The notes: generated from the letters alone by a model not told the origin. A stretch of 64,000 nt of DNA from Ruminococcus sp. (GCF_024692365.1 NZ_JAILMR010000109.1:1-64000), one strand, 5' to 3'. Counted from the stretch's first letter, positions 52,389 through 62,918 are shown. Made by a program: numbers and translations.

Positions 52389-54638
52389 TTACTTGATAAG
52401 ATCACCATAATAGAAAACATCATTAGCTTTCTTGGATTTCTCGTTACCTATGATGTAAAGCTGATTTGAGAAAAGACCACAGCTCGTCACGTTTTCATCG
52501 CCGACATAACCCTTGATCATTACACGTGCAAAATCAGCACCCTTAAGATCACCGATCATAGCCATGCTGCCCTTTACCGAAGAGTAAAGCTTGTAGCCGT
52601 CACCCTTGTCAAGGTATACCATGTACTCACTGCAGCCGTTTATCTCATTCCATGAGATAACTGCATAATCATCGGTCTTGCCTACCAAAGAAGCTTCTGT
52701 AACTTCGGGCAGGGATATAATCACGCGGTTTGAAGCCTCGGTGAAGAACTCCTTACCGTCCTTTGCATTGTAGCCCTTTACACAGAACACAGTACCCGCG
52801 GTATCATTTGTCTTGTAATGACAGCCGTCAACTCTTGCTATCTCGACCTCACTGCCGTCGCTTGCAACTTTGTATACTACATAACCAATAGCATCGTCGA
52901 TCTTGCTCCATATAAGACCATCATCGCTGGTGTCAAGTTCAACTACACCCTTAGGAGGATAATTAACACCCTTGAAGGAGCAAACATTGGAAGCCTCAGT
53001 GCAGCACTTTGTGCCGTCAAGCTCGATATAAGCCTGAACATAATAGTCAGCTGTAAGACTTTCGTCAACATAATAAGAAGTATCAGTAACAGCAAGCTGA
53101 CTTACCTTGCCGTTAACGTTCCTTGTAAGCAGATAGCCGTCAGCTTCGGGAACAGAAGACCATACCAGTCTGTTAGCCCTCAGTTCAGCAGCAGGTGCGA
53201 CTTCGGGAGTATTGCCTGGCAGATCAATTCTTTCCGAACTTTCACTGCGTAAGCCGTTCTTGTTGTAAGCCTTAACAAAAGCCTGTCTGTTCTGGAGATT
53301 GCGTCCTCTTATCTCAAAGCTTGTACCTTCAGTCTTACCGGCAAAAGAAGTAACACCGTCCTTAACTGTATAGATCTCATATCCAACTGCGCCTGAAACA
53401 GAACTCCAGCTTACAGTTACCTTATCAACGCCGCTTCTGTAAACTTCGAGATTTGCAGGTGCCTGACGGAAGCTGTCTACGATATTTGAAGTTTTGCCGT
53501 AGTGCTTCTTTCCGCTGTAATAATTGTAAGCTGCAACACAATATCCGCCCGAAGACTGATTGGATACGTCAAAGCTTGTCCCCGTTACGTCAGCAACAAC
53601 ATATGTGTTTGAACCGTTATCCGTACCATATACGGTATAACCATCAGCGCCCGCAGCCTTGTTCCAGGTAAGCACACCGTCTTCGATCTTAGCATTGATC
53701 TTTGTTGTTGGTGAATAATCCACATCGTACATTACATTGATATCAACGCTGCCGCTGATACCGCTGATATCAGCGTTGCTGGAATACTGCCACATATCGT
53801 ATATACCGCCATAGTTCAGCTGTGACATATAAGCGGCTACCCAGATCTTGTAATCATTGCCAAGTTCGGGGCCGTTTATCATATTATTCAGCCAGTTAAG
53901 GCACGCATATACACCCGATTCATAACCGTAAGATTCTATCCTGTTGCAGAACTCCTTACAGAGTTTTGTTTTCTGAGCCTTTGTAAGACCTGCATGGTCA
54001 AGTCTGCCGTAATCGTAATCAACGCTCTCGATATCATAGTATACAGGAAGATCAAGAGTATAGCCCTTCAGCGCATTCGCACAGAAATCAGCCTCAGCAC
54101 GAGCCTCAGCATAGCTTATTGCCTGAGTATAGAAATATATGCCGACTTTCAGACCCGCAGCCTTTGCTCCATCGATATTCGTATAGAAGTTGTTATCCAT
54201 CATAAGGGTACCAGCCGAGCCGTAGCCACGATAGCCAAGTCTGATGATAACTTCATTTATGCCGTCTTTCTTGACTTTCTTCCAGTCTATCTTGCCCTGC
54301 CACTGTGATACGTCGATAAGATACGTTCTGTTCATTCCGTCGAATCTGCTGTCGTGAGTAAGATAAGAACCAAAAGTACCGCATATTTTGGAGTAGTTCT
54401 GCTTGATCTTTCCCGCAGGGGACATACTCTCAAATTTCTTAGCGATGAGATTATGCTTGTATTTCAGATAACCACCATCGTCATTCTTTTCAGCGTTTGT
54501 GACCGCAATGGATTCACCGCCTGTGCTTATAACCTCTTTGCTGATCTCATCAGTTTTCTCAGCAATTGCAGTCAGGCTCATGCCCGCGCAGATAATGCCC
54601 GCGATGACTGCTCCCGATGCCGCTTTGATAAATTTCAT
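52389..54638 (-). CDS. Secreted GH25 lysozyme with five FN3-like repeats
   Basis: 749 residues from ATG 54638 (RBS GGAGG); upstream in-frame ATG 54815 lacks one. Signal peptide (1-about 25), then a spacer and GH25 domain (about 98-295). The catalytic Asp is in LIDVSQWQG near 105 and the acidic pair in YYDIESVD near 200. Five beta-sandwich FN3-like repeats fill about 310-735, each with the WxxxxGAxGYxVY pattern. The enzyme cleaves the glycan strand of peptidoglycan. The repeats probably attach it to wall or surface. A monocistronic unit. Confidence 0.92.
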   Translation of the reverse strand: MKFIKAASGAVIAGIICAGMSLTAIAEKTDEISKEVISTGGESIAVTNAEKNDDGGYLKYKHNLIAKKFESMSPAGKIKQNYSKICGTFGSYLTHDSRFDGMNRTYLIDVSQWQGKIDWKKVKKDGINEVIIRLGYRGYGSAGTLMMDNNFYTNIDGAKAAGLKVGIYFYTQAISYAEARAEADFCANALKGYTLDLPVYYDIESVDYDYGRLDHAGLTKAQKTKLCKEFCNRIESYGYESGVYACLNWLNNMINGPELGNDYKIWVAAYMSQLNYGGIYDMWQYSSNADISGISGSVDINVMYDVDYSPTTKINAKIEDGVLTWNKAAGADGYTVYGTDNGSNTYVVADVTGTSFDVSNQSSGGYCVAAYNYYSGKKHYGKTSNIVDSFRQAPANLEVYRSGVDKVTVSWSSVSGAVGYEIYTVKDGVTSFAGKTEGTSFEIRGRNLQNRQAFVKAYNKNGLRSESSERIDLPGNTPEVAPAAELRANRLVWSSVPEADGYLLTRNVNGKVSQLAVTDTSYYVDESLTADYYVQAYIELDGTKCCTEASNVCSFKGVNYPPKGVVELDTSDDGLIWSKIDDAIGYVVYKVASDGSEVEIARVDGCHYKTNDTAGTVFCVKGYNAKDGKEFFTEASNRVIISLPEVTEASLVGKTDDYAVISWNEINGCSEYMVYLDKGDGYKLYSSVKGSMAMIGDLKGADFARVMIKGYVGDENVTSCGLFSNQLYIIGNEKSKKANDVFYYGDLIK

Positions 54639-54702
54639 AAAATATAGACCTCCGTAAAAGTTACAGTTTATTACATAACGGTTACAACTTTCAATGCCAT
54701 AT

Positions 54703-54731
54703 ATTATACTCGATTTCACAAAGCTTGTCAA
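54703..54731 (-). promoter_or_regulatory. Promoter of the GH25 gene
   Basis: Minus-strand TTGACA (54731-54726), 17-bp spacer, TATAAT (54708-54703); both hexamers are consensus. Confidence 0.8.
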
Positions 54732-54861
54732 TAGAAAGAATTTTCCAAATAAATAAAAAAACTCCCCAAAAACGGAATTTTTGTAAAAAATCACCGATTC
54801 AAGGGAGTAATTCATATCAATTTAAACAAAATTAATCAACTAGGCGAATTAATTTTTTACA

Positions 54862-55302
54862 TTATACATTTTCGATAGCATGAATTTTATCAACTCTGCG
54901 CTGATGTCTGCCGCCCTCAAAAGGAGTATCGATAAACACTTTGATAAGTTCGCAGGCAAGTCCCGCACCAACTACTCTTGCGCCGATGCACAGAACGTTC
55001 GCATCGTTGTGAGCTCTTGTGTACTTAGCCGAGAAATAATCCGAGCAGCAAGCCGCTCTTATTCCCTTTACCTTATTAGCCGCCATAGACATTCCAATAC
55101 CTGTACCGCAGATAAGTACAGCCAGTTCGCACTCACCGCCTGTTACCTTAGCGCAGACTTCCTGTGCCTTATCGGGATAATCGCACTTTTCGCCCTCCTG
55201 AACGCCCAGATCAACATATTCCACGCCTATCTCATCCAGATATGCAAGTACCTCTTTTTTAAGCTCGGGACCTGCATGATCGCAACCAATTGCAAGTTTC
55301 AT
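54862..55302 (-). CDS. rpiB: Ribose 5-phosphate isomerase B
   Basis: 146 residues of typical length. GCDHAG at the N-terminus, the catalytic Cys/Thr region LICGTGIGMSMAANK near 65, and NVLCIGARV near 105. It interconverts ribose 5-phosphate and ribulose 5-phosphate in the pentose phosphate pathway. An RBS lies upstream. Confidence 0.95.
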   Translation of the reverse strand: MKLAIGCDHAGPELKKEVLAYLDEIGVEYVDLGVQEGEKCDYPDKAQEVCAKVTGGECELAVLICGTGIGMSMAANKVKGIRAACCSDYFSAKYTRAHNDANVLCIGARVVGAGLACELIKVFIDTPFEGGRHQRRVDKIHAIENV

Positions 55303-55341
55303 AGTAGTTTACCTCCACATTTTGATTTTAGATACATTTTC

Positions 55342-55530
55342 TCAAATGTCCAAATCTTCCCTTTTCCTCTTTTTCATATTTCCAAACAACATAAAGAATT
55401 CAATTAAAGCCATCACATGAAGAACCATCGATATTATAAGAAATACTTTTCCATTCCCCTTTAATAGAAGGCAAATCGTTGCCGATAAAAGCAATGTATA
55501 CGCATAAAACGGGTCGATAAATCTCTTCAT
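55342..55530 (-). CDS. Small two-TM membrane protein
   Basis: 62 residues with two hydrophobic segments (about 10-25 and 28-50) and a basic tail (KKRKRED). A good RBS (GAGGTGGAG) precedes ATG. It lies between tsaB and rpiB on the same strand. No family recognised. Confidence 0.55.
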   Translation of the reverse strand: MKRFIDPFYAYTLLLSATICLLLKGNGKVFLIISMVLHVMALIEFFMLFGNMKKRKREDLDI

Positions 55531-55605
55531 AACAACTCCACCTCAATATAAAATATCCTGTACCACAATTCAAATTTATTGAACCGTCCACAGGACAGAT
55601 CGCAT

Positions 55606-56307
55606 TCAACTGTCGCGGTGAGCCTTGTCTTTTTCAGCCTTAGTCGCCTGAAGATAGGACACTGCCAGTTCATCAGCACTGCACATAAGCGTCGGATCAT
55701 CTTCCACCGCCAGACAAAGTGACGATGCCCTTTGCAGAACACAGTTCAGCGGAGCTGTACGCACATTGTCCGACTCAGCAAAACGTCCTGCCTTTATTTC
55801 TTCGGCACAGTCGCCCACCAGCATGACATTTCCGCAGAAGCCTATCTGCGAGAAGAATTCATCCTCGCCACAGACTTTGTCCTCGGTTATACGTATGATC
55901 TTTCCGCCGCTGCTTTCAAATGCCGCAGCATAGATTATCTTCGGGCGAGCTCTCATCACAGAGAATATCTTACCCTCAAAGCCAACACAGTTGTAAGCCA
56001 ATGCCAGCAAGGTGGATACACCTGCCGCCTTAATGTTTGGCGCACCCATGCATATGCCTTTAACAGCGCCAACACCTATTCTTAGTCCTGTATAAGAACC
56101 CGGACCGTTCGCGATAGCAATGCATTCGATATCGGGATAATCAAGCCCCGTTTCTTCCAGCGCACTGCTCACCATAGGCAGTATCACCTGGGAATGTGTA
56201 AGCTTGGTAAATACCGTTTTTTCCCACAGCAAATGCATTCCATCGCTTATTGCGACAGAAGCCGTCTTGCCGCTTGTATCAATAGCTAATATTTTCAAAT
56301 CTGTCAT
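55606..56307 (-). CDS. tsaB: tRNA threonylcarbamoyladenosine biosynthesis protein TsaB
   Basis: 233 residues from ATG 56307, overlapping tsaE. The N-terminal ASKHA-type core is KILAIDTSGKTASVAI; HSQVILPMVSSAL and IAIANGPGSYTGLRIGVGAVKG are the family hallmarks. TsaB activates TsaD in the t6A modification of tRNA. It and tsaE form the usual pair. Confidence 0.95.
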   Translation of the reverse strand: MTDLKILAIDTSGKTASVAISDGMHLLWEKTVFTKLTHSQVILPMVSSALEETGLDYPDIECIAIANGPGSYTGLRIGVGAVKGICMGAPNIKAAGVSTLLALAYNCVGFEGKIFSVMRARPKIIYAAAFESSGGKIIRITEDKVCGEDEFFSQIGFCGNVMLVGDCAEEIKAGRFAESDNVRTAPLNCVLQRASSLCLAVEDDPTLMCSADELAVSYLQATKAEKDKAHRDS

Positions 56308-56740
56308 CTCCGCCGCAGGTCTCGATGGTGAGTTCTCTCTCATCATCAGATATCCTGTTTATCGTGATCCTGATACAATCCTCAGGCAGATCGTCGTCGA
56401 TATTCTCCGACCACTCCACCGCCAGCACCGTATCCTCGTCCATATAATCGAAAAAGCCCGTAGTTTCAAGGTCTTCCCCCGAGGTTATTCGATACATATC
56501 AAAGTGTATCAGGCTGAGTTTGCAGTCCCTTTTTCGGTACTCGTTTACAAGAGCAAAGGTAGGTGAAGTCACTTCGTCACCAAGCCCCATCCCTTCGGAA
56601 ATACCGCGCGTTATCGTAGTTTTCCCTGCACCGAGCCCGCCGCGGTAAGCAAGCACCTCGCCGCCCCGCAAACGTCTGCCTATCTCCCGCCCGAGCCCAA
56701 TAGTCTGCTCGGGAGAAGTAGTTTTGTAAGTAAAGTTCAA
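56279..56740 (-). CDS. tsaE: tRNA threonylcarbamoyladenosine biosynthesis ATPase TsaE
   Basis: 153 residues. Walker A GGLGAGKTT (about 34-42), the conserved VTSPTFALVNEY near 58, HFDMYR near 80 and E-rich C-terminal residues (VLAVEWSENI). It energises the TsaB-TsaD complex. It starts 14 bp after the DUF3810 stop and overlaps tsaB. Confidence 0.96.
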   Translation of the reverse strand: MNFTYKTTSPEQTIGLGREIGRRLRGGEVLAYRGGLGAGKTTITRGISEGMGLGDEVTSPTFALVNEYRKRDCKLSLIHFDMYRITSGEDLETTGFFDYMDEDTVLAVEWSENIDDDLPEDCIRITINRISDDERELTIETCGGDDRFENISY

Positions 56741-56754
56741 TTTATCTCAACCCA

Positions 56755-57954
56755 CTATTCTTCACCGACGAATTTGTGTTCGCCGTAATAATTCAACATA
56801 AGGTCAACCATTCTGCCGTAAGATTCGAGACCGTCCTCAACGCCGTTAGCGTGCAGCGAAGTTTCCATAGCCTTTTCACTGACTTCACTGACGCTCTCGC
56901 TTTCAAACACGGTGTCTTCGGCTTCTTCCACCGACTCCCAGTATGCGCGGTTACCGTCAATATCAGCCCATACCTCGTCACAGATAGCATTATCGAATTC
57001 GCACATCATATCATTGTCGCAGTACTCAAAGATCTCATTGCGAACGTAAGTCAGTGCTGAAAGATAACCAGAATATCTGTACTCCACATCATCACAGCGG
57101 TCGCAGGCAACAAAAGCGATGAAATTCGCTTCTTCCTCCCTCATGAACCCCTTTGTATGCGCAAGTTCGTGGCAGATAGTGTCAGGCAGCTTCGCCTTGT
57201 ACATATCAGTGTTGTAGTTTGCTTCCATCGAAAAGGGGAAGTAAATCCCCATCAAGTCCATCTGGCTCATAAAAAACGAGCAGAATATCGGCTTTGGGTG
57301 AACTTCATATCCGCCAAAATTTACAAACTCATCTTCCAGACCCTCGATAGCCGCACGCGCAGTATCATCGGCATCCGAAGTCAGCACAAAGCGACCTTCT
57401 TCATCGCGCTCGACCTGTTTTGCAAGCACGTTGATCTGCGCAATTATTCGGTAGCCCAGCGCTTCAAGTTCTTCATGGGTATGCTCTTCTGTACTGATAT
57501 CGTTCAGTTTTTCAAATGTGGATGTATGATACAGTACAAAGCAGTTCAGTGTTTCTGTACCAAGTATGAACACGAGTATCCATCCGTAGATGAATCCGAA
57601 AACTTTCGCGACTTTTCCGCGCCTGCCCTTTTTGATAATGAGCAGAACTATCATCACCAGAAGTGAGATCGGCAACCCGAAAACTGCCAAAGCTATCAGC
57701 AATTCTCCGAAAGAGAACGGCAGCAGTGAAGTTACACGACCGTAAGTCTGCGCCCATAAGGGGTATACCCACTTCTGATAGAAGTCGCAGAACGGTGTGC
57801 TTTTCCATGCAAGCCCGTTCAGCAGCAGGAAAAATATCGTGCTGCCGATGAGCCATTTAAGTTGTGTATGTTTGTGTTTTTTGTCCGTCTTATTGGACAC
57901 TTTTGTGTCAACGCCCTCTGCTGTCGCCTGTTCGGGTATGACTTTGGTTTTCAT
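56755..57954 (-). CDS. DUF3810 membrane protein with HExxH motif
   Basis: 399 residues with about three N-terminal membrane segments (35-160) and an external domain. CHELAHTKGF near 270 is a zinc-metallopeptidase-type HExxH motif, followed by EEEANFIAF with a possible third ligand Glu. DUF3810 members are predicted metallopeptidases; no substrate is known to me. It lies between fhs and tsaE (17 and 14 bp gaps). The C-terminal tail is acidic. Confidence 0.85.
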   Translation of the reverse strand: MKTKVIPEQATAEGVDTKVSNKTDKKHKHTQLKWLIGSTIFFLLLNGLAWKSTPFCDFYQKWVYPLWAQTYGRVTSLLPFSFGELLIALAVFGLPISLLVMIVLLIIKKGRRGKVAKVFGFIYGWILVFILGTETLNCFVLYHTSTFEKLNDISTEEHTHEELEALGYRIIAQINVLAKQVERDEEGRFVLTSDADDTARAAIEGLEDEFVNFGGYEVHPKPIFCSFFMSQMDLMGIYFPFSMEANYNTDMYKAKLPDTICHELAHTKGFMREEEANFIAFVACDRCDDVEYRYSGYLSALTYVRNEIFEYCDNDMMCEFDNAICDEVWADIDGNRAYWESVEEAEDTVFESESVSEVSEKAMETSLHANGVEDGLESYGRMVDLMLNYYGEHKFVGEE

Positions 57955-57971
57955 CTCGCACCTCTGATTTA

Positions 57972-59642
57972 TTAGAACAGACCGAAGATATTGCCCTTGT
58001 TATCGCAGTCGATATTGTTAGCAGCAGGTACCTTGGGCAGACCTGGCATGGTCATGATATCGCCTGTGTAAGCAACAACGAATCCTGCACCAGCCGATAC
58101 TCTCAGATCGCGTACAGTTATCTCGAATCCTTCGGGCTTGCCCAGCTTTGTGGGGTCGTCTGAAAGCGAATACTGTGTTTTTGCAACGCAGACAGGGATA
58201 TCGCCGTAACCGAGATCATTGATCTCTTTCAGTGCCTTTTCAGCCTGAGCGGTATAAATAACGCCGTCAGCACGGTAGATCTCCTTAGCGATTATGCCAA
58301 GCTTCTCCTTGATAGGCAGCTTTTCATCGTAAAGTGGCTTGAAGTTGCTTTCATTATTTTCAATGGTAGCAACAACCTTTTCAGCCAGATCAGTGCCACC
58401 CTTGCCGCCATTAGCAAATATCTCGGCAAGAGATACCTCAACGCCCATTTCTTCACAGGTGCGCTTGATAACTTCTATCTCATCCTCGGTATCAGTAGCA
58501 AATCTATTGATAGCAACAACAACAGGCACACCGAACTTCTTCATGTTCTCAATGTGTGTTTTGAGGTTTACGATACCCTTTTCCAGTGCAGGAACGTTCT
58601 CAGCTGTCAGGTCAGCACGTGCAACACCGCCGTTGTATTTCAGCGCACGGATAGTCGCAACCAGAACTACGCAGCTGGGCTTGATGCCTGCAAAACGACA
58701 TTTGATATCAAAGAACTTTTCAGCACCCAGATCAGAACCGAAGCCTGCTTCTGTAATGGTATAGTCAGCCAGCTTCAGCGCAAGCTTTGTAGCTCTTACC
58801 GAGTTACAGCCGTGAGCGATGTTCGCAAAAGGACCGCCGTGTATCAGGGCAGGATTGTTCTCCAGTGTCTGCACAAGATTAGGTTTCAGCGCGTCTTTCA
58901 GCAGTGCGACCATTGCGCCGCATCCGCCGATATCCTTTGCGAATACAGGCTTGCCGTCAGTGGTGTAAGCAACGAGAATTCTCTCGATACGCTTTTTCAG
59001 ATCGTCTAGGTCAGCCGCCAGACAAAGAATTGCCATTATCTCAGAAGCAACGGTTATCTGGAAAGAATCCTCTCTGGGTATACCGTTTACCTTTGAGCCA
59101 AGACCGATGATTATATCTCTCAGCGCTCTGTCGTTCATGTCAAGACATCTCTTGAACATTATCCTTCTCTGATCTATATGCAGAGGATTACCCTGCTGCA
59201 TCGAGTTATCGATCAGCGCACAAAGCAGATTGTTAGCAGCAGTAATGGCGTGCATATCACCTGTAAAATGAAGGTTGATATCCTCCATGGGAACTACCTG
59301 AGCGTATCCGCCGCCTGCAGCGCCGCCTTTTATACCAAATACAGGTCCGAGAGAAGGTTCTCTCAGTGCGAGTATTGAATTCTTGCCTATAACGTGCATA
59401 GCCTCATGCAGACCTACCGAGATGGTAGTCTTGCCCTCACCTGCAGGGGTAGGGTTTATAGCAGTAACAAGTATCAGCTTACCGTCGGGCTTGTCCTTTG
59501 TCTTTTCATAAAGACTTTCAGCGAGCTTAGCCTTGTAATGACCGTATGGCTCATACTCCTCCTCGGTTATGCCGAGTTTCTTAGCGATCTCGGAAATTTT
59601 CAGCATTTTAGCCTGCTTGGCTATCTCGATATCTGACAGCAT
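57972..59642 (-). CDS. fhs: Formate-tetrahydrofolate ligase
   Basis: 556 residues from ATG 59642 (RBS GGAAAGGA). The ATP/phosphate loop TPAGEGKTT is near 65, and [14 protein letters not shown] [12 protein letters not shown] near 350 and the conserved [13 protein letters not shown] near 290 identify the enzyme. It makes 10-formyl-THF from formate, ATP and THF for purines and, in acetogens, CO2 fixation. It has its own promoter and heads the DUF3810-tsaE-tsaB group. Confidence 0.97.
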   Translation of the reverse strand: MLSDIEIAKQAKMLKISEIAKKLGITEEEYEPYGHYKAKLAESLYEKTKDKPDGKLILVTAINPTPAGEGKTTISVGLHEAMHVIGKNSILALREPSLGPVFGIKGGAAGGGYAQVVPMEDINLHFTGDMHAITAANNLLCALIDNSMQQGNPLHIDQRRIMFKRCLDMNDRALRDIIIGLGSKVNGIPREDSFQITVASEIMAILCLAADLDDLKKRIERILVAYTTDGKPVFAKDIGGCGAMVALLKDALKPNLVQTLENNPALIHGGPFANIAHGCNSVRATKLALKLADYTITEAGFGSDLGAEKFFDIKCRFAGIKPSCVVLVATIRALKYNGGVARADLTAENVPALEKGIVNLKTHIENMKKFGVPVVVAINRFATDTEDEIEVIKRTCEEMGVEVSLAEIFANGGKGGTDLAEKVVATIENNESNFKPLYDEKLPIKEKLGIIAKEIYRADGVIYTAQAEKALKEINDLGYGDIPVCVAKTQYSLSDDPTKLGKPEGFEITVRDLRVSAGAGFVVAYTGDIMTMPGLPKVPAANNIDCDNKGNIFGLF

Positions 59643-59679
59643 GGCGATCAGTTCCTTTCCATCAAAAATGTACATATCC

Positions 59680-59708
59680 ATTATAGCACACAGCGCTCTA
59701 AAATGCAA
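59680..59708 (-). promoter_or_regulatory. Promoter of fhs
   Basis: Minus-strand TTGCAT (59708-59703), 17-bp spacer, TATAAT (59685-59680). Confidence 0.6.
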
Positions 59709-59760
59709 GTACAAAATATGACTGCAACGGTATAGCAAAAAAGTATATCTGCCCTGCATA

Positions 59761-60459
59761 CTAAGTCAATATCACTACATAACCGCTGTCTTTATCAAGC
59801 AGTGCACCTTTTGGAAAGTTGCCGTTTATCCAGTACAGCTCTGCGTTCTTGAATTCGCCGCGCCCGCTTTCATCTATCCGAGCATTATCACAGAACCAAT
59901 CAATACCCTTTATCTCTTTTTCTCTTTCATCATCTTTCACCCTTATCTCATCGCATATTCTGCCGTAGTATTCAGCATAATCCTCTATTGTTTCCACATC
60001 TGTGCAAAACATCAGGCATGAAGATGCGTGATAATCCTGCGCTAATATACTGCCTTTCGTCACAAATGAGTAGTCCTCGCATTTATCAGGAAGTTTTTCA
60101 GGAAGAAGCTTTTTATAATACTCCGCATTCTTTCCGAAAACTCCGTAGGTGTAATCTAACCGTTTTATATTGTACATACATTTTGTATGATCAAAACTCA
60201 AAAGTACAATCGCAGGCAGGATCAACCCGGAAATGCACAAAAACAAAGCAATCCTAAAATAACGTAATATTTTCCTGCCGTTTTTCATGCGGTCAGCTTT
60301 ATTATAAGTCACCCCCGTAGCGATCATAAACACGAGCGTACCCAAAAAGCAATATTGTGATATTCCTATCGTCATTAAGCTGCAAAAGATCCACACAGGT
60401 AATACATAATTATGCAAGAATATTATTATGTTCAGTTTCTTTAAAGTGCTTTCTTTCAT
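59761..60459 (-). CDS. Unknown membrane protein
   Basis: 232 residues from ATG 60459 (RBS AAAGGAGA). About four membrane segments lie in the first 105 residues. A soluble C-terminal part (about 115-232) has [15 protein letters not shown] and a WFCDNARID motif. The family is not recognised. It has its own consensus promoter and ends just before the fhs promoter. Confidence 0.65.
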   Translation of the reverse strand: MKESTLKKLNIIIFLHNYVLPVWIFCSLMTIGISQYCFLGTLVFMIATGVTYNKADRMKNGRKILRYFRIALFLCISGLILPAIVLLSFDHTKCMYNIKRLDYTYGVFGKNAEYYKKLLPEKLPDKCEDYSFVTKGSILAQDYHASSCLMFCTDVETIEDYAEYYGRICDEIRVKDDEREKEIKGIDWFCDNARIDESGRGEFKNAELYWINGNFPKGALLDKDSGYVVILT

Positions 60460-60489
60460 CGTTGTTGTCTCCTTTCTTCCTTGATTTGT

Positions 60490-60518
60490 ATTATACCACA
60501 CATAAAATTGATTGTCAA
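60490..60518 (-). promoter_or_regulatory. Promoter of the membrane protein gene at 60459
   Basis: Minus-strand TTGACA (60518-60513), 17-bp spacer, TATAAT (60495-60490). Confidence 0.75.
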
Positions 60519-60574
60519 TACTTTTTTATTGTTTTGCGATATTTATTTTTCGCTATTCAAAAACTCAGACAAAC

Positions 60575-60604
60575 AAAAAGACCTCCCTGTTTCCGGGAAG
60601 GTCT
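60575..60604 (-). terminator. Terminator of the dap operon
   Basis: On the minus strand AGACCTTCCC pairs with GGGAGGTCT around GGAAACA, followed by TTTTTG, just after dapB. Confidence 0.85.
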
Positions 60605-60630
60605 CATGTAAGATATATGTTCAAAAAGAT

Positions 60631-61389
60631 TTAGCTCTCTTTAAGCAGATCGTCCATAGCATACAGACCAGCTGCCTTTCCTTTCAGGAAAACAGCCGCA
60701 TTTACCGAGCCAACAGCGAATACAGACTTGGAATGTGCCTCATGCTTCAGGCTTACAACTTCATCTCTGCCTGCGAAGATAATCTCGTGTTCGCCAACGA
60801 TTGTGCCGCCGCGTACCGAGTGCATACCGATCTCATTTCTGCCTCTCTTTGCACGAACGGAGTGTCTGTCATAGGTGTAAGAACATCTGTTATCCAGCTC
60901 ACCGTTGATAGCGTCAGCCAGCATAATAGCAGTGCCCGAGGGAGCATCAAGCTTCTGGTTGTGGTGCTTCTCTATGATCTCGATATCGAACTGGTCGCCC
61001 AATATCTTAGTAGCCCTGCGAGCCAGATCAGCCAGCAGATTTACGCCCAGCGACATATTGAATGTAAAGAATAGAGGTATCTGTTCGGAAGCCTTCTTGA
61101 TCTTAGCGGTCTGTTCCTCATTGTAACCTGTGGTAGCAACAACAAGTGCAGTGCCGTTTGAAAGACAATAGCTCAGCAGATCATCAAGAGTTGAGGGATG
61201 AGAAAAGTCGATGATAACATCGGGCTTTTCAGCCAGATCAGCAACATTCTCAACTATGCGGAAATCTGCATACTGTGCAGTCACCTTGTCGATACCCGCG
61301 ATAACCTTGCAGTCATCTCTTCCGCTTATAACATCAGCGATAACTCTGCCCATGTGACCGTTAGCGCCGCATATAACTATATTTGTCAT
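60631..61389 (-). CDS. dapB: 4-hydroxy-tetrahydrodipicolinate reductase
   Basis: 252 residues. The nucleotide-binding motif GANGHMGRVI is at the N-terminus, IDFSHPSTL near 70, and the catalytic signature EKHHNQKLDAPSGTA near 140. It reduces the DapA product in lysine and diaminopimelate synthesis. It is the last gene before the terminator. Confidence 0.97.
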   Translation of the reverse strand: MTNIVICGANGHMGRVIADVISGRDDCKVIAGIDKVTAQYADFRIVENVADLAEKPDVIIDFSHPSTLDDLLSYCLSNGTALVVATTGYNEEQTAKIKKASEQIPLFFTFNMSLGVNLLADLARRATKILGDQFDIEIIEKHHNQKLDAPSGTAIMLADAINGELDNRCSYTYDRHSVRAKRGRNEIGMHSVRGGTIVGEHEIIFAGRDEVVSLKHEAHSKSVFAVGSVNAAVFLKGKAAGLYAMDDLLKES

Positions 61390-61419
61390 TTTTATCAGTC
61401 CTTTCGTTTTTCAATTAGT

Positions 61420-61860
61420 TTACATCATATCCCATGGATCTTCGCAGTCTGGCATATCACTGTCATAATACGGAGTGCCATTCTTTATGCCCATTTTGAT
61501 ATGCACGGGAATATCCTCATAATCGCCTTCCCAGTCATAATCGGCAGGCTTTGCGGCTTTTAACATCTCCGCAAGTTCCTTAGCGGCAGCTTTATGAGCA
61601 TCATCATTTTTTCCGCCGATGGCAGGACCGCTGGGACCCTGGTAGATCTCGAGATACATTATCTCGCCGTCCTCAGCCTTTGCAGATATCACCATGCTGA
61701 ATATATTCTCATAATCTTCGGTAAAAAAGTCAGGCTGACCAAACAGCGTGATAGCCTGTCCGGGATAGCGCACCTCATCTTCCTGTGAACCGCTCGATAC
61801 ACTCATGATGTTACATTCGCCGTCGTAATTGTTCCTGTCTGTACGTTCAAAGGTGAACAT
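61420..61860 (-). CDS. Unknown acidic protein within the dap operon
   Basis: 146 acidic residues, cytoplasmic, with a good RBS (AAAGGAGG). Beta-rich middle (MVISAKAEDGEIMYLEIYQGPSG). No family recognised. It lies between dapA and dapB, 30 bp from dapB, so is co-transcribed. A role in lysine synthesis is not supported by any motif. Confidence 0.65.
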   Translation of the reverse strand: MFTFERTDRNNYDGECNIMSVSSGSQEDEVRYPGQAITLFGQPDFFTEDYENIFSMVISAKAEDGEIMYLEIYQGPSGPAIGGKNDDAHKAAAKELAEMLKAAKPADYDWEGDYEDIPVHIKMGIKNGTPYYDSDMPDCEDPWDMM

Positions 61861-61881
61861 ATCTATCCTCCTTTATAATAA

Positions 61882-61910
61882 GAGGGCAGAGCGTTCACCG
61901 CTCCGCCCTC
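61882..61910 (-). terminator. Hairpin between dapA and the next gene
   Basis: GAGGGCGGAGCG pairs with CGCTCTGCCCTC on the minus strand; only a weak T run follows, so it may be a partial terminator or an RNA-processing or stability hairpin. Confidence 0.45.
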
Positions 61911-61921
61911 AGTAAGTTCTA

Positions 61922-62818
61922 TTACTTTACAAGTCCCAGTTCAGCCATCTTAGCTCTGAGCTTCTCGATTTTAGCCTCTTCCATCTTGATAAGGGGCAGA
62001 CGGCACTCGCCTACCTCCCAACCCATGAGGTTGAGTGCTTCCTTAACGGGGATGGGGTTAACATCGCAGAACAGACCGTTGCTGTTTGCGAAATCGAGAA
62101 TCTTATTCATCTTAGCGTTAGCCTCGGGATACTTGTTCTCCAGACAAAGCTGAGTGATCTCGTGAGTTTCCTTAGGCATAACGTTGGACAAAACAGAGAT
62201 AACACCCTTGCCGCCCAGTGCCATGATAGGAACGATCTGATCGTCGTTGCCTGAATAGATATCCAGATCATCGCCGCAAAGCGCAGCAACTCTTGCTATC
62301 TGCGAGATGTTTCCGCTTGCTTCCTTAACAGCCACGATGTTCTTTACCTTTGAAAGCTCCTTCAGAGTTTCGGGAGTGATGTTCACACCTGTTCTTGAAG
62401 GAACATTGTAAAGGATTATCGGGATATTAATAGCATTAGCAATAGTGGTGTAGTGTACGATCAGACCCTTCTGCGAGGTCTTGTTGTAGTAAGGTGTTAC
62501 CAGCAGAACAGCGTCAGCGCCCAGTTCCTCAGCCTTCTTAGAAAGACCTACTGCATACTCGGTGTGGTTTGAACCTGTACCTGCAATAACAGGTATTCTG
62601 TGGTTTACCTTTTCGATAGCGTACCTGATAGCCTCAACGTGCTCATCATCACCCATTGTGGAGCTTTCGCCTGTAGTGCCACAGATGATGATAGCGTCAG
62701 TGCCCTCAGCTATCTGCCATTCAATAAGCTCACCCAGCTTATCGAAATTGATAGAACCATCGGCGTTCATAGGTGTGACGATAGCCACGCCTGCGCCAGT
62801 AAAAATTGTATTCTTCAT
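61922..62818 (-). CDS. dapA: 4-hydroxy-tetrahydrodipicolinate synthase
   Basis: 298 residues. GTTGESSTM near 48, the catalytic Tyr in YNVPSRTG near 138 and the Schiff-base Lys in IVAVKEASGN near 166. It condenses pyruvate with aspartate semialdehyde, the product of the asd gene just upstream. A start ATG with AAGGAG upstream. Confidence 0.97.
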   Translation of the reverse strand: MKNTIFTGAGVAIVTPMNADGSINFDKLGELIEWQIAEGTDAIIICGTTGESSTMGDDEHVEAIRYAIEKVNHRIPVIAGTGSNHTEYAVGLSKKAEELGADAVLLVTPYYNKTSQKGLIVHYTTIANAINIPIILYNVPSRTGVNITPETLKELSKVKNIVAVKEASGNISQIARVAALCGDDLDIYSGNDDQIVPIMALGGKGVISVLSNVMPKETHEITQLCLENKYPEANAKMNKILDFANSNGLFCDVNPIPVKEALNLMGWEVGECRLPLIKMEEAKIEKLRAKMAELGLVK

Positions 62819-62918
62819 AATTATTCTCCTTGATCGTTACGATCAATGATCTGTTGTTTAAGGTCTGCTGCGGCGGCAATCAACTACCGCCTGCCGACCC
62901 TTTGATATTTATCGGATA